Positions 8,906 through 18,228 of a DNA stretch of 64,000 bases are shown one piece after another. The stretch is from Salinispora vitiensis (GTDB taxonomy: Bacteria > Actinomycetota > Actinomycetes > Mycobacteriales > Micromonosporaceae). The position numbers and the translations under genes were made by a program. Under the pieces are notes generated by a model that was not told where the DNA came from, did no database searches, and worked only from the letters and a program-made list of their open reading frames with translations. The DNA is taken from positions 4,781,901 to 4,845,900 of the forward strand of contig NZ_KB900388.1 in the NCBI RefSeq assembly GCF_000378825.1. The letters run 5' to 3'. The stretch's first letter is position 1, and every line of letters begins with the position of its first letter.

Positions 8906-9859
8906 GTGAGCGAACGCGGCAACGGCGTCGTGGGGCTGGGTGAGTTCGGTCTGATCGACCGGGTTACCGCTCGGTTGTCCTACGGACCGACGGTCCTGCT
9001 CGGCCCCGGGGACGATGCGGCGGTGGTGGCCGCCGCCGACGCCCGGGTTGTCGCCTCCACCGATGTGCTGGTGGAGGGGCGGCATTTCCGGCGGGACTGG
9101 TCCGGAGCGCAGGACATCGGCCACCGGGCAGCTGCGGCGAACCTCGCCGACATCGCGGCGATGGGTGCGCGACCGACCGCCCTGCTGGTCGCCCTCTGCA
9201 TGCCACCGGAGCTGTCGCCCGGGTGGGCGGAGGAGCTGGCCGACGGCCTAGCCGCGGAGGCCGCCATCGTGGGGGCCAGCGTGGTGGGCGGGGACATGTC
9301 GGCGAGTCCCACCCTGACCATCGCGGTGACCGCACTCGGTGATCTCGGTGGCCGATCGCCGGTGACCCGGGCCGGGGCCCAGCCCGGTGACGTCCTGGCG
9401 CTCGCCGGCCGGACCGGGTACGCGGCAGCCGGCCTCACCGTCCTGTCCCGAGGCTTCCGGACCCCGCGGCTGCTGGTCGAGGCGTACCGACGACCGGAGG
9501 TGCCGTACCCGGCCGGACCGGCCGCGGCCGCCGCCGGTGCGACCGCGATGATCGATGCTTCGGATGGGCTCCTCGCCGATCTGGGGCATGTGGCCCAGGC
9601 GAGCGGGGTGGCGGTGGACGTGCGGCGGGATGCCTTCGCGGTGCCCCGGCAGATGCGCGACGCGGCCCAGGCGCTCGGCGTCGATCCGTACACCTGGCTG
9701 TTGACCGGCGGGGACGATCACGCCCTCGCGGCCACCTTCCCCCCGACGGCGGTGTTGCCGGCGGGTTGGCAGCCGATCGGCGCGGTGACCGCCGGCTCCG
9801 GGGTGACCGTTGACCAGCGGCAGTGGGAGGGCTCCGCCGGCTGGGACCACTTCCGGTAG
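8906..9859 (+). CDS. thiL: Thiamine-monophosphate kinase
   Basis: The 317-residue protein has the PurM/ThiL metal-ATP motif GPGDDAAVV (near residue 32), STDVLVEGRHF near residue 51, MIDASDGLLADL near residue 215 and GGDDHALAATF near residue 270. It phosphorylates thiamine phosphate to the cofactor thiamine diphosphate. GTG start at 8906 behind GGAGAAGGAG. The GNAT gene follows after 28 bp. No TPP riboswitch is seen upstream. Confidence 0.94.
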   Translation: MSERGNGVVGLGEFGLIDRVTARLSYGPTVLLGPGDDAAVVAAADARVVASTDVLVEGRHFRRDWSGAQDIGHRAAAANLADIAAMGARPTALLVALCMPPELSPGWAEELADGLAAEAAIVGASVVGGDMSASPTLTIAVTALGDLGGRSPVTRAGAQPGDVLALAGRTGYAAAGLTVLSRGFRTPRLLVEAYRRPEVPYPAGPAAAAAGATAMIDASDGLLADLGHVAQASGVAVDVRRDAFAVPRQMRDAAQALGVDPYTWLLTGGDDHALAATFPPTAVLPAGWQPIGAVTAGSGVTVDQRQWEGSAGWDHFR

Positions 9860-9887
9860 GCGCACCCGCCGGTCGTACCCTGCACTG

Positions 9888-10355
9888 GTGCGGAACCTGC
9901 AGATCCACCTCACCCGATTCGACTCGCCGACGGCACAGCGGCTGATCCAGGCGGCCCTCGCCGAGCTGGGCGTGCGATATGGCGGCAGCGGCGACGACAC
10001 CCCGGTGGACGCGGCCGAGTTCGAGCCGCCCGCTGGGACCTTCCTCGTCGCCGAGCTCGACGGCGAGTCCGTGGCCTGTGGCGGCTGGCGCAGCCACGAC
10101 GGGTCGGTCGAGACAGCCGAGCTGAAGCGGATGTACGTGGCACCGCACGTCCGGGGGCGGGGCGTGGCCCGAGCCATCCTGGCGGCGGTGGAACAGTCCG
10201 CGCGCGAGCAGGGCCGGCAGCGGATCGTCCTGGAGTGCGGCGATCGGCAACCCGAGGCGCTCGCGCTGTACCATTCATCCGGCTATGCGCGGATCCCGAA
10301 CTTTGGCTTCTACAAGGATGCCCCGGGCTGCGTCTCGTTCGGCCGGGCCCTCTGA
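9888..10355 (+). CDS. GNAT family N-acetyltransferase
   Basis: 155 residues with the GNAT motif A, ELKRMYVAPHVRGRGVARAI (residues about 80-99, R-x2-G-x-G/A acetyl-CoA loop VRGRGVA), and the C-terminal LYHSSGYARIPNFGFY strand typical of small-molecule acetyltransferases. Substrate unknown. The GTG at 9888 gives the family's normal length; no strong ribosome site is visible, so coupling to thiL is possible. In mycobacteria this slot between thiL and rpmB holds ung (from memory), which is absent here. Confidence 0.82.
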   Translation: MRNLQIHLTRFDSPTAQRLIQAALAELGVRYGGSGDDTPVDAAEFEPPAGTFLVAELDGESVACGGWRSHDGSVETAELKRMYVAPHVRGRGVARAILAAVEQSAREQGRQRIVLECGDRQPEALALYHSSGYARIPNFGFYKDAPGCVSFGRAL

Positions 10356-10426
10356 ATCCGCGCTCCGCTCGGCGGGCGTCCCGCTCCCGGCTCTGTCCAG
10401 CCAGCGCCCGGCCCCACCAACGCAAA

Positions 10427-10454
10427 ACCGGCGGACCCTGACGGGTCCACCGGT
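10427..10454 (-). terminator. Terminator of rpmB (and of the convergent GNAT gene)
   Basis: Stem ACCGG-C-GGACCC / GGGTCC-A-CCGGT with a TGAC loop. On the minus strand it is followed by UUUU (AAAA at 10424-10427), the only terminator in this stretch with a true U-tract, so it mainly serves rpmB. Confidence 0.75.
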
Positions 10455-10476
10455 GCGGTCTGGCTGGGCTACCGCG

Positions 10477-10668
10477 TCAGGCGCGGGTGACCTTGCCGGC
10501 CTTGATGCAGGACGTGCAGGCCTTCAGCTTCTTGGTGGTGCCACCACCGGCCGGGGTGCGCACAGACTGGATGTTCGGGTTCCAGCGGCGGTTGGTCCGC
10601 CGGTGCGAGTGGGACACGTTGTGGCCGAAGCCCGGCCCCTTGCCACAGACGTCGCACACGCTAGCCAC
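10477..10668 (-). CDS. rpmB: 50S ribosomal protein L28, zinc-binding type
   Basis: 63 residues, start [20 protein letters not shown], with a second pair CTSC near residue 51. The two C-x2-C pairs mark the C+ zinc form of L28; actinobacteria often keep a Cys-free paralog under Zur control elsewhere. GTG start. Single gene, convergent with the GNAT gene and divergent from the DAK2 gene. Confidence 0.95.
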   Translation of the reverse strand: MASVCDVCGKGPGFGHNVSHSHRRTNRRWNPNIQSVRTPAGGGTTKKLKACTSCIKAGKVTRA

Positions 10669-10925
10669 GGGATACTCCTGGGATTGATCCGTTCATGAGG
10701 TCGTCACCAGGCGCTGCCCGGGCAACCCGGCCAGGTTACCCGATGCCTGCTCGCGGTGCCCAACCCCCCTCTGCCCCGTCCCGGCCCTGCGCATCCCCGC
10801 CCCTTCCGCCTCGCCCCGGCGTGCACCGCCCCGGCCCCGCGCGGACCCGTCCGCGTTGCGTGGACACGCCCGGCCAGCGCCGCCGGGCCAGACGCGGGTC
10901 AGAGCGCGCCAGTAGGCTACTCACC

Positions 10926-12551
10926 GTGCTGGACACCCTCGATGCCGCCGCGGTCCGCCGTTGGTGCGCGGGTGGGCTGGTCGCGTTGAAACGCCACCAG
11001 GGCGAGATCGACCACCTCAATGTCTACCCGGTGCCCGACGGTGACACCGGCACCAACCTGGTCCTCACCCTCACCTCGGCGCAGCAGGCGTTGGCGATGG
11101 AGCGGGACAAGCTGCCTGACGACGGGCCCACCCCGCACGGTCAGGCGCTCCGGCTGATGGCCCGGGGTGCGCTGCTCGGAGCCCGGGGCAACTCGGGAGT
11201 GATCCTGGCGCAGATCCTGCGCGGCTTCGCGGACGCGCTGGCCGCGGTCCCGGTGGTGCGGGGCCGGGCGCTGGCCGCCGCCCTGCGCGCCGCCGCCACC
11301 GCCGCCTACGCCGCCGTCGCCGCTCCGGTCGAGGGGACGCTGCTCAGCGTGGTCGCCGCCGCGGCGCGCGCCGCCGAGCGGGCCGGCCGGGACGAGTTGG
11401 GCGCCGTGGCCCGGGCCGCCGCCGACGAGGCCACCCAAGCCCTCGGCCGAACGCCCCAGCAGCTACCGGCCCTGGCCCGCGCCAGGGTGGTTGACGCCGG
11501 TGGGCGGGGCCTCTGTCTGCTACTCGACGCCCTGGTCGAGGTGGTCACCGGGGAGCGCCCGGCGCGTGCGGAGCTCACCGGCCGCTCGCCCCACCCGCCG
11601 GCCGACGATTCCCGCGAGCGCAGCGGGTCAACGTACGCCTACGAGGTGCAGTACCTGCTCGACGCCGAACCGGCGGCGGTGGCCCGGCTGCGCGAGGAGC
11701 TCGGCGCTCTGGGCGACTCGCTGGCGGTCGTCGGCGACGGCGCGGTCTCCGGCGGCACCTGGAACGTGCACGTGCACGTGGACGATGTCGGCGCGGCGAT
11801 CGAGGCGGGAGTGGTCGCTGGTCGTCCGCACCGGATCGTGGTGACCCGCTTCGCCGACCCGCCCCGGCCGCCCACGTCGCCGGGGCCGGAGCCGGCACCG
11901 GCGACGCGGGCGGCGGTGGTGGTGGCCACCGGGGATGGCATCGTCGAACTCTGCACCGCGGCGGAGGCGACGGTGCTGGAGGGCGTCTCCTCCACCGATG
12001 AGCTGTTGACCGTCGTCCGCGCCACCGGTGCGGCCCACGTCGTGGTGCTGCCCAACGATCCGGAGACCCGGGCGATGGCGAACGACGTGGCCCGAGCGGC
12101 GTCCGAACTCGGTGTCAAGGTCAGCGTGGTCCCGACCCGGTCGCCGGTGCAGGCGCTCGCCGCGCTCGCCGTCCGGGACCCGGGTCGACCCTTCGAGGAC
12201 GACGTGATCGCGATGGCCGAGGCCGCCGGTGCCTGCCGGTACGCGGAGGTCTGCCACGCCAGCCGGGCGGCCCTGACCGTCGCCGGCCCCTGCCGGCCGG
12301 GGGACGTGCTCGCCCTGGTTGACGGTGAGGTACACCTCATCGGGGCGGACCTGCTCGACACCTGCACCGCCGTGGTCGACCGGATGCTCGGCGGCGGTGG
12401 TGAGCTGGTGACCCTGCTGGTCGGGGCGGACGCCCCCGCCGGCCTGACCGAGGCGGTACGCGAGCACGTGGTCCGCTCCTGGCCGTTCGTCGAGGTGCAG
12501 GTGTACCTGGGCGGGCAGCCGCACCACCCGCTTCTGGTGGGGGTCGAATGA
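10926..12551 (+). CDS. DAK2 domain fusion protein (YloV / FakA-like)
   Basis: 541 residues. The N-terminal DhaL domain carries VYPVPDGDTGTNL (residues 33-45), whose Asp residues bind Mg-ADP, and GARGNSGVILAQILRG near residue 92; the C-terminal half resembles the DegV-like/FakA C-terminal region (ATGDGIVEL near residue 335, VVVLPNDPETRAMA near residue 375). FakA proteins phosphorylate fatty acids bound to a FakB protein; whether this one does is inference. The GTG at 10926 matches the family start; the longer frame upstream is Pro/Arg-rich and lacks homology. It overlaps recG by four bases. Confidence 0.9.
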   Translation: MLDTLDAAAVRRWCAGGLVALKRHQGEIDHLNVYPVPDGDTGTNLVLTLTSAQQALAMERDKLPDDGPTPHGQALRLMARGALLGARGNSGVILAQILRGFADALAAVPVVRGRALAAALRAAATAAYAAVAAPVEGTLLSVVAAAARAAERAGRDELGAVARAAADEATQALGRTPQQLPALARARVVDAGGRGLCLLLDALVEVVTGERPARAELTGRSPHPPADDSRERSGSTYAYEVQYLLDAEPAAVARLREELGALGDSLAVVGDGAVSGGTWNVHVHVDDVGAAIEAGVVAGRPHRIVVTRFADPPRPPTSPGPEPAPATRAAVVVATGDGIVELCTAAEATVLEGVSSTDELLTVVRATGAAHVVVLPNDPETRAMANDVARAASELGVKVSVVPTRSPVQALAALAVRDPGRPFEDDVIAMAEAAGACRYAEVCHASRAALTVAGPCRPGDVLALVDGEVHLIGADLLDTCTAVVDRMLGGGGELVTLLVGADAPAGLTEAVREHVVRSWPFVEVQVYLGGQPHHPLLVGVE

Positions 12552-14749
12552 CCTCCGACCAGGCCACCGTCGACACTCCGTTGGGCAAACTGGTCGGGGC
12601 GAAGACGGCCAAGGCGCTCGCCACCCACCTCGACCTGTACACCGCGGGCGACCTGCTCTACCACGTCCCCCGCCGGTACGACGAGCGCGGTGAGCACACC
12701 GACATTCGGTCGCTGGATGTCGGCGAGCAGGTCACCGTCCTGGCCCAGGTGCAGCGCACCGCCGTACGTCCGATGCGCCAGCGCCGCGGGAATCTGCTGG
12801 AGGTGACGGTCGGTGACGGCTCGGGGGGTGCGCTGACCCTGACCTTCTTCGGCAACCAGGTCTGGCGCGAGCGGGACCTGCGCCCCGGCCGGTGGGGGCT
12901 GTTCGCCGGCAAGGTCACCGAGTTTCGGGGCCGCCGGCAGCTCAACGGCCCGGAGTACGTGCTCCTCGGCGACGGTGCTGAGGGCGAGGTGGCGGCCAGC
13001 GAGGAGGTCGAGGAGTTCGCGGGCGCGTTGATCCCGGTCTACCCGGCCGCCGCGGCGGTGCCGACGTGGGTGATCGCCCGGTGCGTGCGGGTCGTACTGG
13101 ACACTGTCGACCCACCGGCGGATCCGGTGCCGGCTACCGTGCGGAGCGCTCGTAACCTGGTCGGCCTCGGCACCGCCCTGCGCGAGGTGCACCGGCCGGC
13201 CAGTAAGGAGGCGCTCTACCGGGCCCGCCGCCGGCTCAAGTGGGACGAGGCCTTCGCGGTGCAGCTCACCCTGGTGCGACGCAAGCGGCAGGCCGCCGAC
13301 CGTCCGGCCCGACCACGACCCGGGGTGGACGGTGGTCTGCGGGACGCCTTCGACGCCCGCCTGCCGTATCAGCTGACGGCCGGCCAGCGGGAGGTCGGCA
13401 ACGAGATCGCCACCGACCTGGCCACCGCCCACCCGATGCACCGGCTGCTCCAAGGCGAGGTCGGTTCCGGCAAGACGGTGGTCGCGCTGCGCGCGATGCT
13501 GCAGGTGGTGGACGCCGGTGGGCAGGCCGCGCTGCTGGCCCCGACCGAGGTGCTCGCCGCCCAGCACCACCGCGGCATCCTCGACCTGCTCGGACCGCTG
13601 GGGCGGGCGGGCGAGCTGGGCGCCGCCGAGCACGCCACCCGGGTGGAGCTGGTCACCGGGTCGCTGGGTGCCGCGGCCCGCCGCCGGGCCCTGGGCGAGG
13701 TGCGCAGCGGCGCCGCCGGCATCGTGCTGGGCACGCACGCCCTGCTGTACGAGGGCGTCGACTTCGCCGACCTCGGGCTGGTGGTGGTGGACGAGCAGCA
13801 CCGCTTCGGCGTCGAGCAGCGGGACGCGCTGCGGGCGAAGGCGGACCAGCCACCACACGTACTGGTCATGACGGCCACCCCGATCCCCCGTACGGTGGCC
13901 ATGACCGTCTACGGAGACCTGGAGGTCTCCACCCTGTCGCAGCTGCCGCGGGGGCGGTCGCCGATCGCGTCGCACGTGGTTCCGGCCGCGGAGAAGCCGG
14001 CTTTCCTGGACCGGGCGTGGCGCCGGCTGCGGGAGGAAGTCGCCGCCGGCCACCAGGCGTACGTGGTCTGCCCGCGCATCGGCGACGGCCCCGCCGCCGA
14101 CGAGGAGGCGGCGCCGGCGGACGACACCGCGCGTCGGCCACCGCTCGCGGTGACCGAGGTGGCGCCGCTGCTCGCCGAGGGGCCGCTGCACGGGCTGCGG
14201 ATCGGGGTGCTGCACGGGCGGCTTCCCGCGGAGGAGAAGGACGCGGTGATGCGTTCCTTCGCCGCTGGTGAGCTCGATGTGCTGGTGGCCACCACCGTGG
14301 TCGAGGTCGGAGTGGACGTGCCGAACGCCACCGTGATGATCGTGCTGGACGCCGACCGGTTCGGGGTGTCCCAGCTGCATCAGCTGCGCGGTCGGGTCGG
14401 CCGTGGCGCCGCGGCGGGGCTCTGTCTGCTGGTGACCGAGGCGCTGGAGGGCAGTCCGGCGCGGGAGCGGTTGGACGCGGTGGGGTCGACAACGGATGGT
14501 TTCAAGCTCGCCGAGCTCGATCTGGAGCAGCGCCGCGAGGGCGATGTGCTCGGCGCCACCCAGTCCGGTCGTCGCTCGCATCTGCGGCTGCTGTCGCTGC
14601 TGCGGGACGCGGACCTGATCCGCGACGCCCGGACCGAGGCGATCAACCTGGTCGAGGAGGATCCGGAGCTGGTGCGCCATCCGGCGTTGGCGGCGTCGGT
14701 GGCGGCCCTAGTGGACGCGGACCGCGCCGAGTACCTGGAAAAGGGGTAG
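12548..14749 (+). CDS. recG: ATP-dependent DNA helicase RecG
   Basis: 733 residues with the N-terminal wedge/OB domain, Walker A GEVGSGKTVVAL near residue 305, the DEQH box VVVDEQHRFGVEQR near residue 415, TATPIPRT near residue 440, and the C-terminal helicase motifs (VVEVGVDVPNATVM, QLHQLRGRVGRG). It remodels stalled forks and Holliday junctions. The start overlaps the DAK2 gene stop (ATGA), the same pairing as in other Gram-positive genomes, where it is conserved. Confidence 0.96.
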   Translation: MTSDQATVDTPLGKLVGAKTAKALATHLDLYTAGDLLYHVPRRYDERGEHTDIRSLDVGEQVTVLAQVQRTAVRPMRQRRGNLLEVTVGDGSGGALTLTFFGNQVWRERDLRPGRWGLFAGKVTEFRGRRQLNGPEYVLLGDGAEGEVAASEEVEEFAGALIPVYPAAAAVPTWVIARCVRVVLDTVDPPADPVPATVRSARNLVGLGTALREVHRPASKEALYRARRRLKWDEAFAVQLTLVRRKRQAADRPARPRPGVDGGLRDAFDARLPYQLTAGQREVGNEIATDLATAHPMHRLLQGEVGSGKTVVALRAMLQVVDAGGQAALLAPTEVLAAQHHRGILDLLGPLGRAGELGAAEHATRVELVTGSLGAAARRRALGEVRSGAAGIVLGTHALLYEGVDFADLGLVVVDEQHRFGVEQRDALRAKADQPPHVLVMTATPIPRTVAMTVYGDLEVSTLSQLPRGRSPIASHVVPAAEKPAFLDRAWRRLREEVAAGHQAYVVCPRIGDGPAADEEAAPADDTARRPPLAVTEVAPLLAEGPLHGLRIGVLHGRLPAEEKDAVMRSFAAGELDVLVATTVVEVGVDVPNATVMIVLDADRFGVSQLHQLRGRVGRGAAAGLCLLVTEALEGSPARERLDAVGSTTDGFKLAELDLEQRREGDVLGATQSGRRSHLRLLSLLRDADLIRDARTEAINLVEEDPELVRHPALAASVAALVDADRAEYLEKG

Positions 14750-14820
14750 CCGCGCCAGCGACGGCGGCGCAGACCAGAGCGGGATTGGTCCGGTAGAGCT
14801 GGTCCGGCGGGATTGGGTCC

Positions 14821-14910
14821 GGCCCGGCAGGCCCGCGCCGGATCGGGTCCGGCCCGGCAGGCCCGCGCCGGATCGGGTCCGGCCCGGCAGGCCCGCGCGG
14901 GATCGGGTCC
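14821..14910. repeat. Three tandem copies of a 30-bp unit
   Basis: Units at 14821, 14851 and 14881; the first two are identical and the third differs by one base (GCGCC to GCGCG). Core GGCCCGGCAGGCCCGCG. A degraded copy precedes at 14787-14820. Located between recG and its terminator. Confidence 0.9.
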
Positions 14911-14922
14911 CGACAACGGCGA

Positions 14923-14954
14923 AGGGCGGGCCGACCAGCTGGTCGGCCCGCCCT
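14923..14954. terminator. Bidirectional terminator, perfect 32-nt palindrome
   Basis: AGGGCGGGCCGACC-AGCT-GGTCGGCCCGCCCT is perfectly self-complementary and lies between recG and the convergent LPxTG gene. No U-tract. Confidence 0.8.
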
Positions 14955-14975
14955 CAGCGGTCAGTAACCCTTAGC

Positions 14976-16136
14976 TCAGGCGGTGAACCGGAGCTTGCGA
15001 CGACGGGCCATGACGAACAGGCCACCACCGACGGCCAGCAGCACGGCGGCGCCGGCAGCGATGCCGCCCGCCGCGGCACCGGTCAGCGGCAGGCTCGGCT
15101 CGCCGCCGCCCTCACCGGGGGTGCAGTCCTCGGGCTTCTCCCAGGCGATCGGCTCGGGGTTCTCGATGCCCTCGCCGCTCGGCGTGACGGTCAGGCCCTC
15201 CTCGGCCGGGAAGGACACGGTGCCGCTCATGCCCGGCTCGACGGTCAGCGTCTGCGGCTCACCCTTGTTCGGGGTGAAGGTCGCGGTGACGGTCTTGCCG
15301 TCCTCGGGGTTGTTGATCTCGAAGATCAGCTCGTCGCAGGTGGACTTGTAGGCGCCGGTCGGCTCGCCCGGCTTGACGCAGTTGTCGGCCGGCTCCGGCG
15401 TACCTTCGAAGAGCGGCTCGTCGACACCCTTGGCGGTCACCTTAATGGTGGTCGCCTGCTCCGCCGGAACCTCCACAGAGGTGCTCTCGCCGGGCTGAAC
15501 GCTTACATTCTCGACGAAGTCGTCGCCGCCCTCGACGGTGAACTTCGCCGGCGCGGTCGCGTCGTCGGCGTTGTTGAGCGTGACGTGGGCGATGCCCTCG
15601 CAGTCAGACTGGATGCTCGCCGAGGGGTTGGGAACCGTCGGGGTCGGCGGCTCGGGGTTCGTCGGAGTCGGCTTCGGCTTCGGCGCCTCGCAGGTGCCGC
15701 AGAACTTGACCTTGGCCGTGCGCACCCGGTCCTCGATCAAACCGTTGTCCCACTCGGCCCGGATGGCCAGTGAGGCCATCGTGACGTCGCTGTCCACCCG
15801 CAGGGAGGCGGTCAGCGCATCCTTGACCAAGTGCGGGTACGTGTCACCGTCGGTGACGGTGAATTCGGGGATGGTGACCTCGGTGGCTTTCCCGCCGACG
15901 TAGGTCTTGGCCACGACCTCGACCAGCTTGTACTTCTTGACGTCCTTGGGGGCGTAGCTCTTGATGGACCAGTCGACAATCCACTCGCCGGTGGCAACGT
16001 CGCACTTGGCCTTACCCGTGACTTCGCTGTGGTGGGCGCTGGCGGGGGCGGCGAAGATCGCCACTCCGGTGAGACCGAGCAGGGTGCCAGCGGCGACGGC
16101 GCTGGCACGCCGGAATAGGGCATGGAGACGGTTCAC
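14976..16136 (-). CDS. LPxTG-type wall-anchored surface protein with duplicated domain
   Basis: 386 residues: a signal peptide (RRASAVAAGTLLGLTGVAIF then APASA, cleavage after about residue 34), an N-terminal domain starting HHSEVTGKAKCDVATGEW, a Pro-rich linker (KPTPTNPEPPTPTVP), two related ~80-residue modules (about 175-260 and 262-340, each with a PGES/PGMS turn followed by V-x-V/F-PAE), then the sorting signal SLPLTG, a hydrophobic helix and an RRRK tail. A sortase should cross-link it to peptidoglycan; no sortase gene is in the window. The GTG start at 16136 follows AGGAGC. Function unknown. Confidence 0.85.
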   Translation of the reverse strand: MNRLHALFRRASAVAAGTLLGLTGVAIFAAPASAHHSEVTGKAKCDVATGEWIVDWSIKSYAPKDVKKYKLVEVVAKTYVGGKATEVTIPEFTVTDGDTYPHLVKDALTASLRVDSDVTMASLAIRAEWDNGLIEDRVRTAKVKFCGTCEAPKPKPTPTNPEPPTPTVPNPSASIQSDCEGIAHVTLNNADDATAPAKFTVEGGDDFVENVSVQPGESTSVEVPAEQATTIKVTAKGVDEPLFEGTPEPADNCVKPGEPTGAYKSTCDELIFEINNPEDGKTVTATFTPNKGEPQTLTVEPGMSGTVSFPAEEGLTVTPSGEGIENPEPIAWEKPEDCTPGEGGGEPSLPLTGAAAGGIAAGAAVLLAVGGGLFVMARRRKLRFTA

Positions 16137-16470
16137 GTCTGCTCCTGAATGAGGGATCGGACGACGTGCCGGGCGGACGGGAGATGCGGCGACGTTGGCG
16201 TGGACCGCGGGCTCACGGCGCTCGCCTGGGCACAGGCTGCGCTCGCCAGAGCGGGCGCACGAATGGTGACTGTACTGGCTTTTGATCTATCTCGGGAGTC
16301 GGGATGAGAGGGCTCACATGATGTTGTTGATTCGTGATCATTGATCGGCGGAGGGTTGTCGGATGATGACTATCCGATGTGTGCGGACGAGTAACCTCAG
16401 CCCGATTCGGCCCGGACGCGCTCGGCTGGGCGCAGGTGACGTAGCGTCGCAGCATGACCAGGAGTAGGCG
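16137..16470. other. Intergenic region between LPxTG gene and rsmD (334 bp)
   Basis: Divergent promoter region. A hairpin or operator-like inverted repeat TCGGAT-N7-ATCCGA lies at 16359-16377. A TACAGT hexamer on the minus strand (about 16267-16272) could be a -10 element for the LPxTG gene, but no good -35 was found. The stretch 16265-16400 is clearly less GC-rich than the surroundings, as expected for regulatory DNA. No gene seen. Confidence 0.4.
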
Positions 16471-17034
16471 TTGACGCGCATCGTGGCGGGTGCGCTCGGT
16501 GGACGCCGCATCGCCACCCCGCCCGGCGCCGGCACGCGGCCCACCTCTGACCGGGTCCGGGAGGCGCTGTTCAGCGCCGTTGCGGCGGCAGCCGAACTGG
16601 AGGGGGCCCGGTTCGCCGACCTCTACGCCGGGTCCGGGGCGGTGGGGCTGGAGGCGCTCTCCCGGGGCGCCGCGCACGTGCTGTTGGTCGAGTCGAACCC
16701 GCGGGCCGCCCGGACGATCCGGGCGAACCTGGCCGCCCTGCAGGCCGGTCCAGCTGCCCGCCTGGCAACCGGGAAGGTCGCCACCGTGCTCGCCGCCGGC
16801 CCCGAAGGCGACCCGTACGACGTGGTCTTCGCCGACCCGCCCTACCCGGTGTCGGACGAGGAGGTCTCGGCCATGCTCGCCGCGCTCGCCGGCAACGGGT
16901 GGTTGGCGCCCGAGGCCCTCGTCGTGGTGGAGCGGTCGAGTCGCAGCGGCCCGGTCGGCTGGGTGCCAGGTGTCACCGGTGAGCGCAGCCGCCGGTACGG
17001 CGAAACCATTCTTTGGTACGGTCGCCGATCATGA
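16471..17034 (+). CDS. rsmD: 16S rRNA (guanine966-N2)-methyltransferase
   Basis: 187 residues with the RsmD opening [17 protein letters not shown], the SAM motif [17 protein letters not shown] near residue 52 and the catalytic DPPY (residues about 122-125) of N2-guanine methyltransferases. The start is TTG at 16471 behind CCAGGAGTAGG; an ATG just upstream runs into a stop after six codons. It overlaps coaD by four bases (ATGA), the common rsmD-coaD pairing. Confidence 0.93.
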   Translation: MTRIVAGALGGRRIATPPGAGTRPTSDRVREALFSAVAAAAELEGARFADLYAGSGAVGLEALSRGAAHVLLVESNPRAARTIRANLAALQAGPAARLATGKVATVLAAGPEGDPYDVVFADPPYPVSDEEVSAMLAALAGNGWLAPEALVVVERSSRSGPVGWVPGVTGERSRRYGETILWYGRRS

Positions 17035-17519
17035 GGCGTGCGGTCTGTCCCGGCTCGTTCGACCCGGTCACCAACGGTCACCTCGACATCATCGGCCGAG
17101 CCAGTCGGCTCTTCGATGAAGTGATCGTCGGAGTGCTGATCAACCAGTCGAAGACCGGTCTGTTCACCGTTGACGAGCGCATCGACATGCTCCGCGAGGT
17201 GATCTCGTCGTACGACAACGTCCGGGTGGAGTCGTTCCGCGGCCTGTTGGTCGACTTCTGTCACGCCCAGCGGGCCAGTGTTTTGATCAAAGGGCTCCGG
17301 GCGGTCAGTGACTTCGACTACGAGTTGCAGATGGCCCAGATGAACATCGGCCTGGCCGGCGTCGAGACCCTCTTCATGCCGACCAACCCGCTCTACTCGT
17401 TCCTCTCCTCGAGCCTGGTCAAGGATGTGGCGAAGTGGGGTGGTGACATCTCCGCCCACGTGCCGGAGGTGGTCCGCGAAGCCCTGCTGGCCCGCCTCGA
17501 CCCGCCGTCGCGTCCCTGA
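17031..17519 (+). CDS. coaD: Pantetheine-phosphate adenylyltransferase
   Basis: 162 residues beginning [20 protein letters not shown]; the TNGH is the nucleotidyltransferase HxGH-type motif that binds ATP. ADP-binding [12 protein letters not shown] lies near residue 125. It makes dephospho-CoA in coenzyme A synthesis. Start fixed by overlap with the rsmD stop. Confidence 0.95.
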   Translation: MRRAVCPGSFDPVTNGHLDIIGRASRLFDEVIVGVLINQSKTGLFTVDERIDMLREVISSYDNVRVESFRGLLVDFCHAQRASVLIKGLRAVSDFDYELQMAQMNIGLAGVETLFMPTNPLYSFLSSSLVKDVAKWGGDISAHVPEVVREALLARLDPPSRP

Positions 17520-17526
17520 CCCCAGT

Positions 17527-17579
17527 CGGTGTCTCGGTTTCGTCGCCGGTGTCTCGGTTCAGGGGTCGGTGTCTCGGTT
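17527..17579. repeat. Three copies of a 13-bp repeat at 20-bp period
   Basis: CGGTGTCTCGGTT occurs exactly at 17527-17539, 17547-17559 and 17567-17579, with unrelated 7-bp spacers. It starts 7 bp after the coaD stop. The perfect 20-bp spacing is nearly two helical turns. Confidence 0.9.
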
Positions 17580-17730
17580 CCGGTCCGCCGCCGTCACCCG
17601 TCCCGGCGACGCGCCGGGAGGGGGCATGATGCGCCGGTGGACAGCACGGCGCATCATGTGTGGGGGCGCCGAATCCGGGTTCAACCCGCATCATTGAGAT
17701 CGGCCGACGAACAACAGGAGTGAGGTACCG

Positions 17731-18228
17731 GTGGACCCGCTCGATCGAATCGACGAACTGATCACCATGGTGGAGCAGGCCCGCTCCGTGCCCATGTCCC
17801 GCAACAACTGCATGTTCGACCGGGGTGAGATGATCGCTGTCCTCGACGAACTGCGTGTCGAGTTGCCCGCGGACCTGCGTCGGGCCGCCGCGTTGCTCGA
17901 TGAGCGAGACAAGATCATGGAGGCCGGGAAGCGGGAGGCCGACCGGATCATCGCCGAGGGGGAGACGGAGCACGCCCGGCTCGTGTCGGTGAACGAGATC
18001 ACCGTCTCGGCCGAGCACGAGGGGGCGCGGATCGTCGCCGAGGCGCGGGCCGAGGCGCAGCGGCTCCGGGACGAGGTGGACGACTACGTCGACACCGCGC
18101 TCGCCAACTTCGAGCAGTTCCTCACCCGAGCCCTCGCCTCGATCGAGCGGGGTCGGGACAAGATGCACGCGCTCCGGGAGATCGGTACGTTCAGCGGAGA
18201 AGAGGCCGAGCGGCCGTTGAACTTCTAG
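17731..18228 (+). CDS. Coiled-coil protein, DivIVA/AtpF-like (Rv2927c family)
   Basis: 165 residues, almost all helix-forming. It opens MDPLDRIDELITMVEQARSV, includes SRNNCMFDRGEMI near residue 24 and then a long Ala/Glu/Arg coiled coil (about 50-130, AEARAEAQRLRDEVDDYVDT). It matches the conserved actinobacterial protein next to the DUF177-rpmF genes (Rv2927c in M. tuberculosis), often labelled cell-division-initiation-like. A role at the septum or membrane is inference. GTG start at 17731 behind AACAGGAGTGAGG. Confidence 0.85.
   Translation: MDPLDRIDELITMVEQARSVPMSRNNCMFDRGEMIAVLDELRVELPADLRRAAALLDERDKIMEAGKREADRIIAEGETEHARLVSVNEITVSAEHEGARIVAEARAEAQRLRDEVDDYVDTALANFEQFLTRALASIERGRDKMHALREIGTFSGEEAERPLNF

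Noticed and set aside
11639-14680. Open frame of over 1000 codons on the minus strand opposite the DAK2 gene and recG
   Set aside because: It mirrors the codon positions of two certain genes; the translation is Arg/Pro/Gly/His-rich without motifs, as expected for the antisense of high-GC coding DNA.
14821-14910. CRISPR array
   Set aside because: The units are contiguous with no spacers and there are no cas genes.
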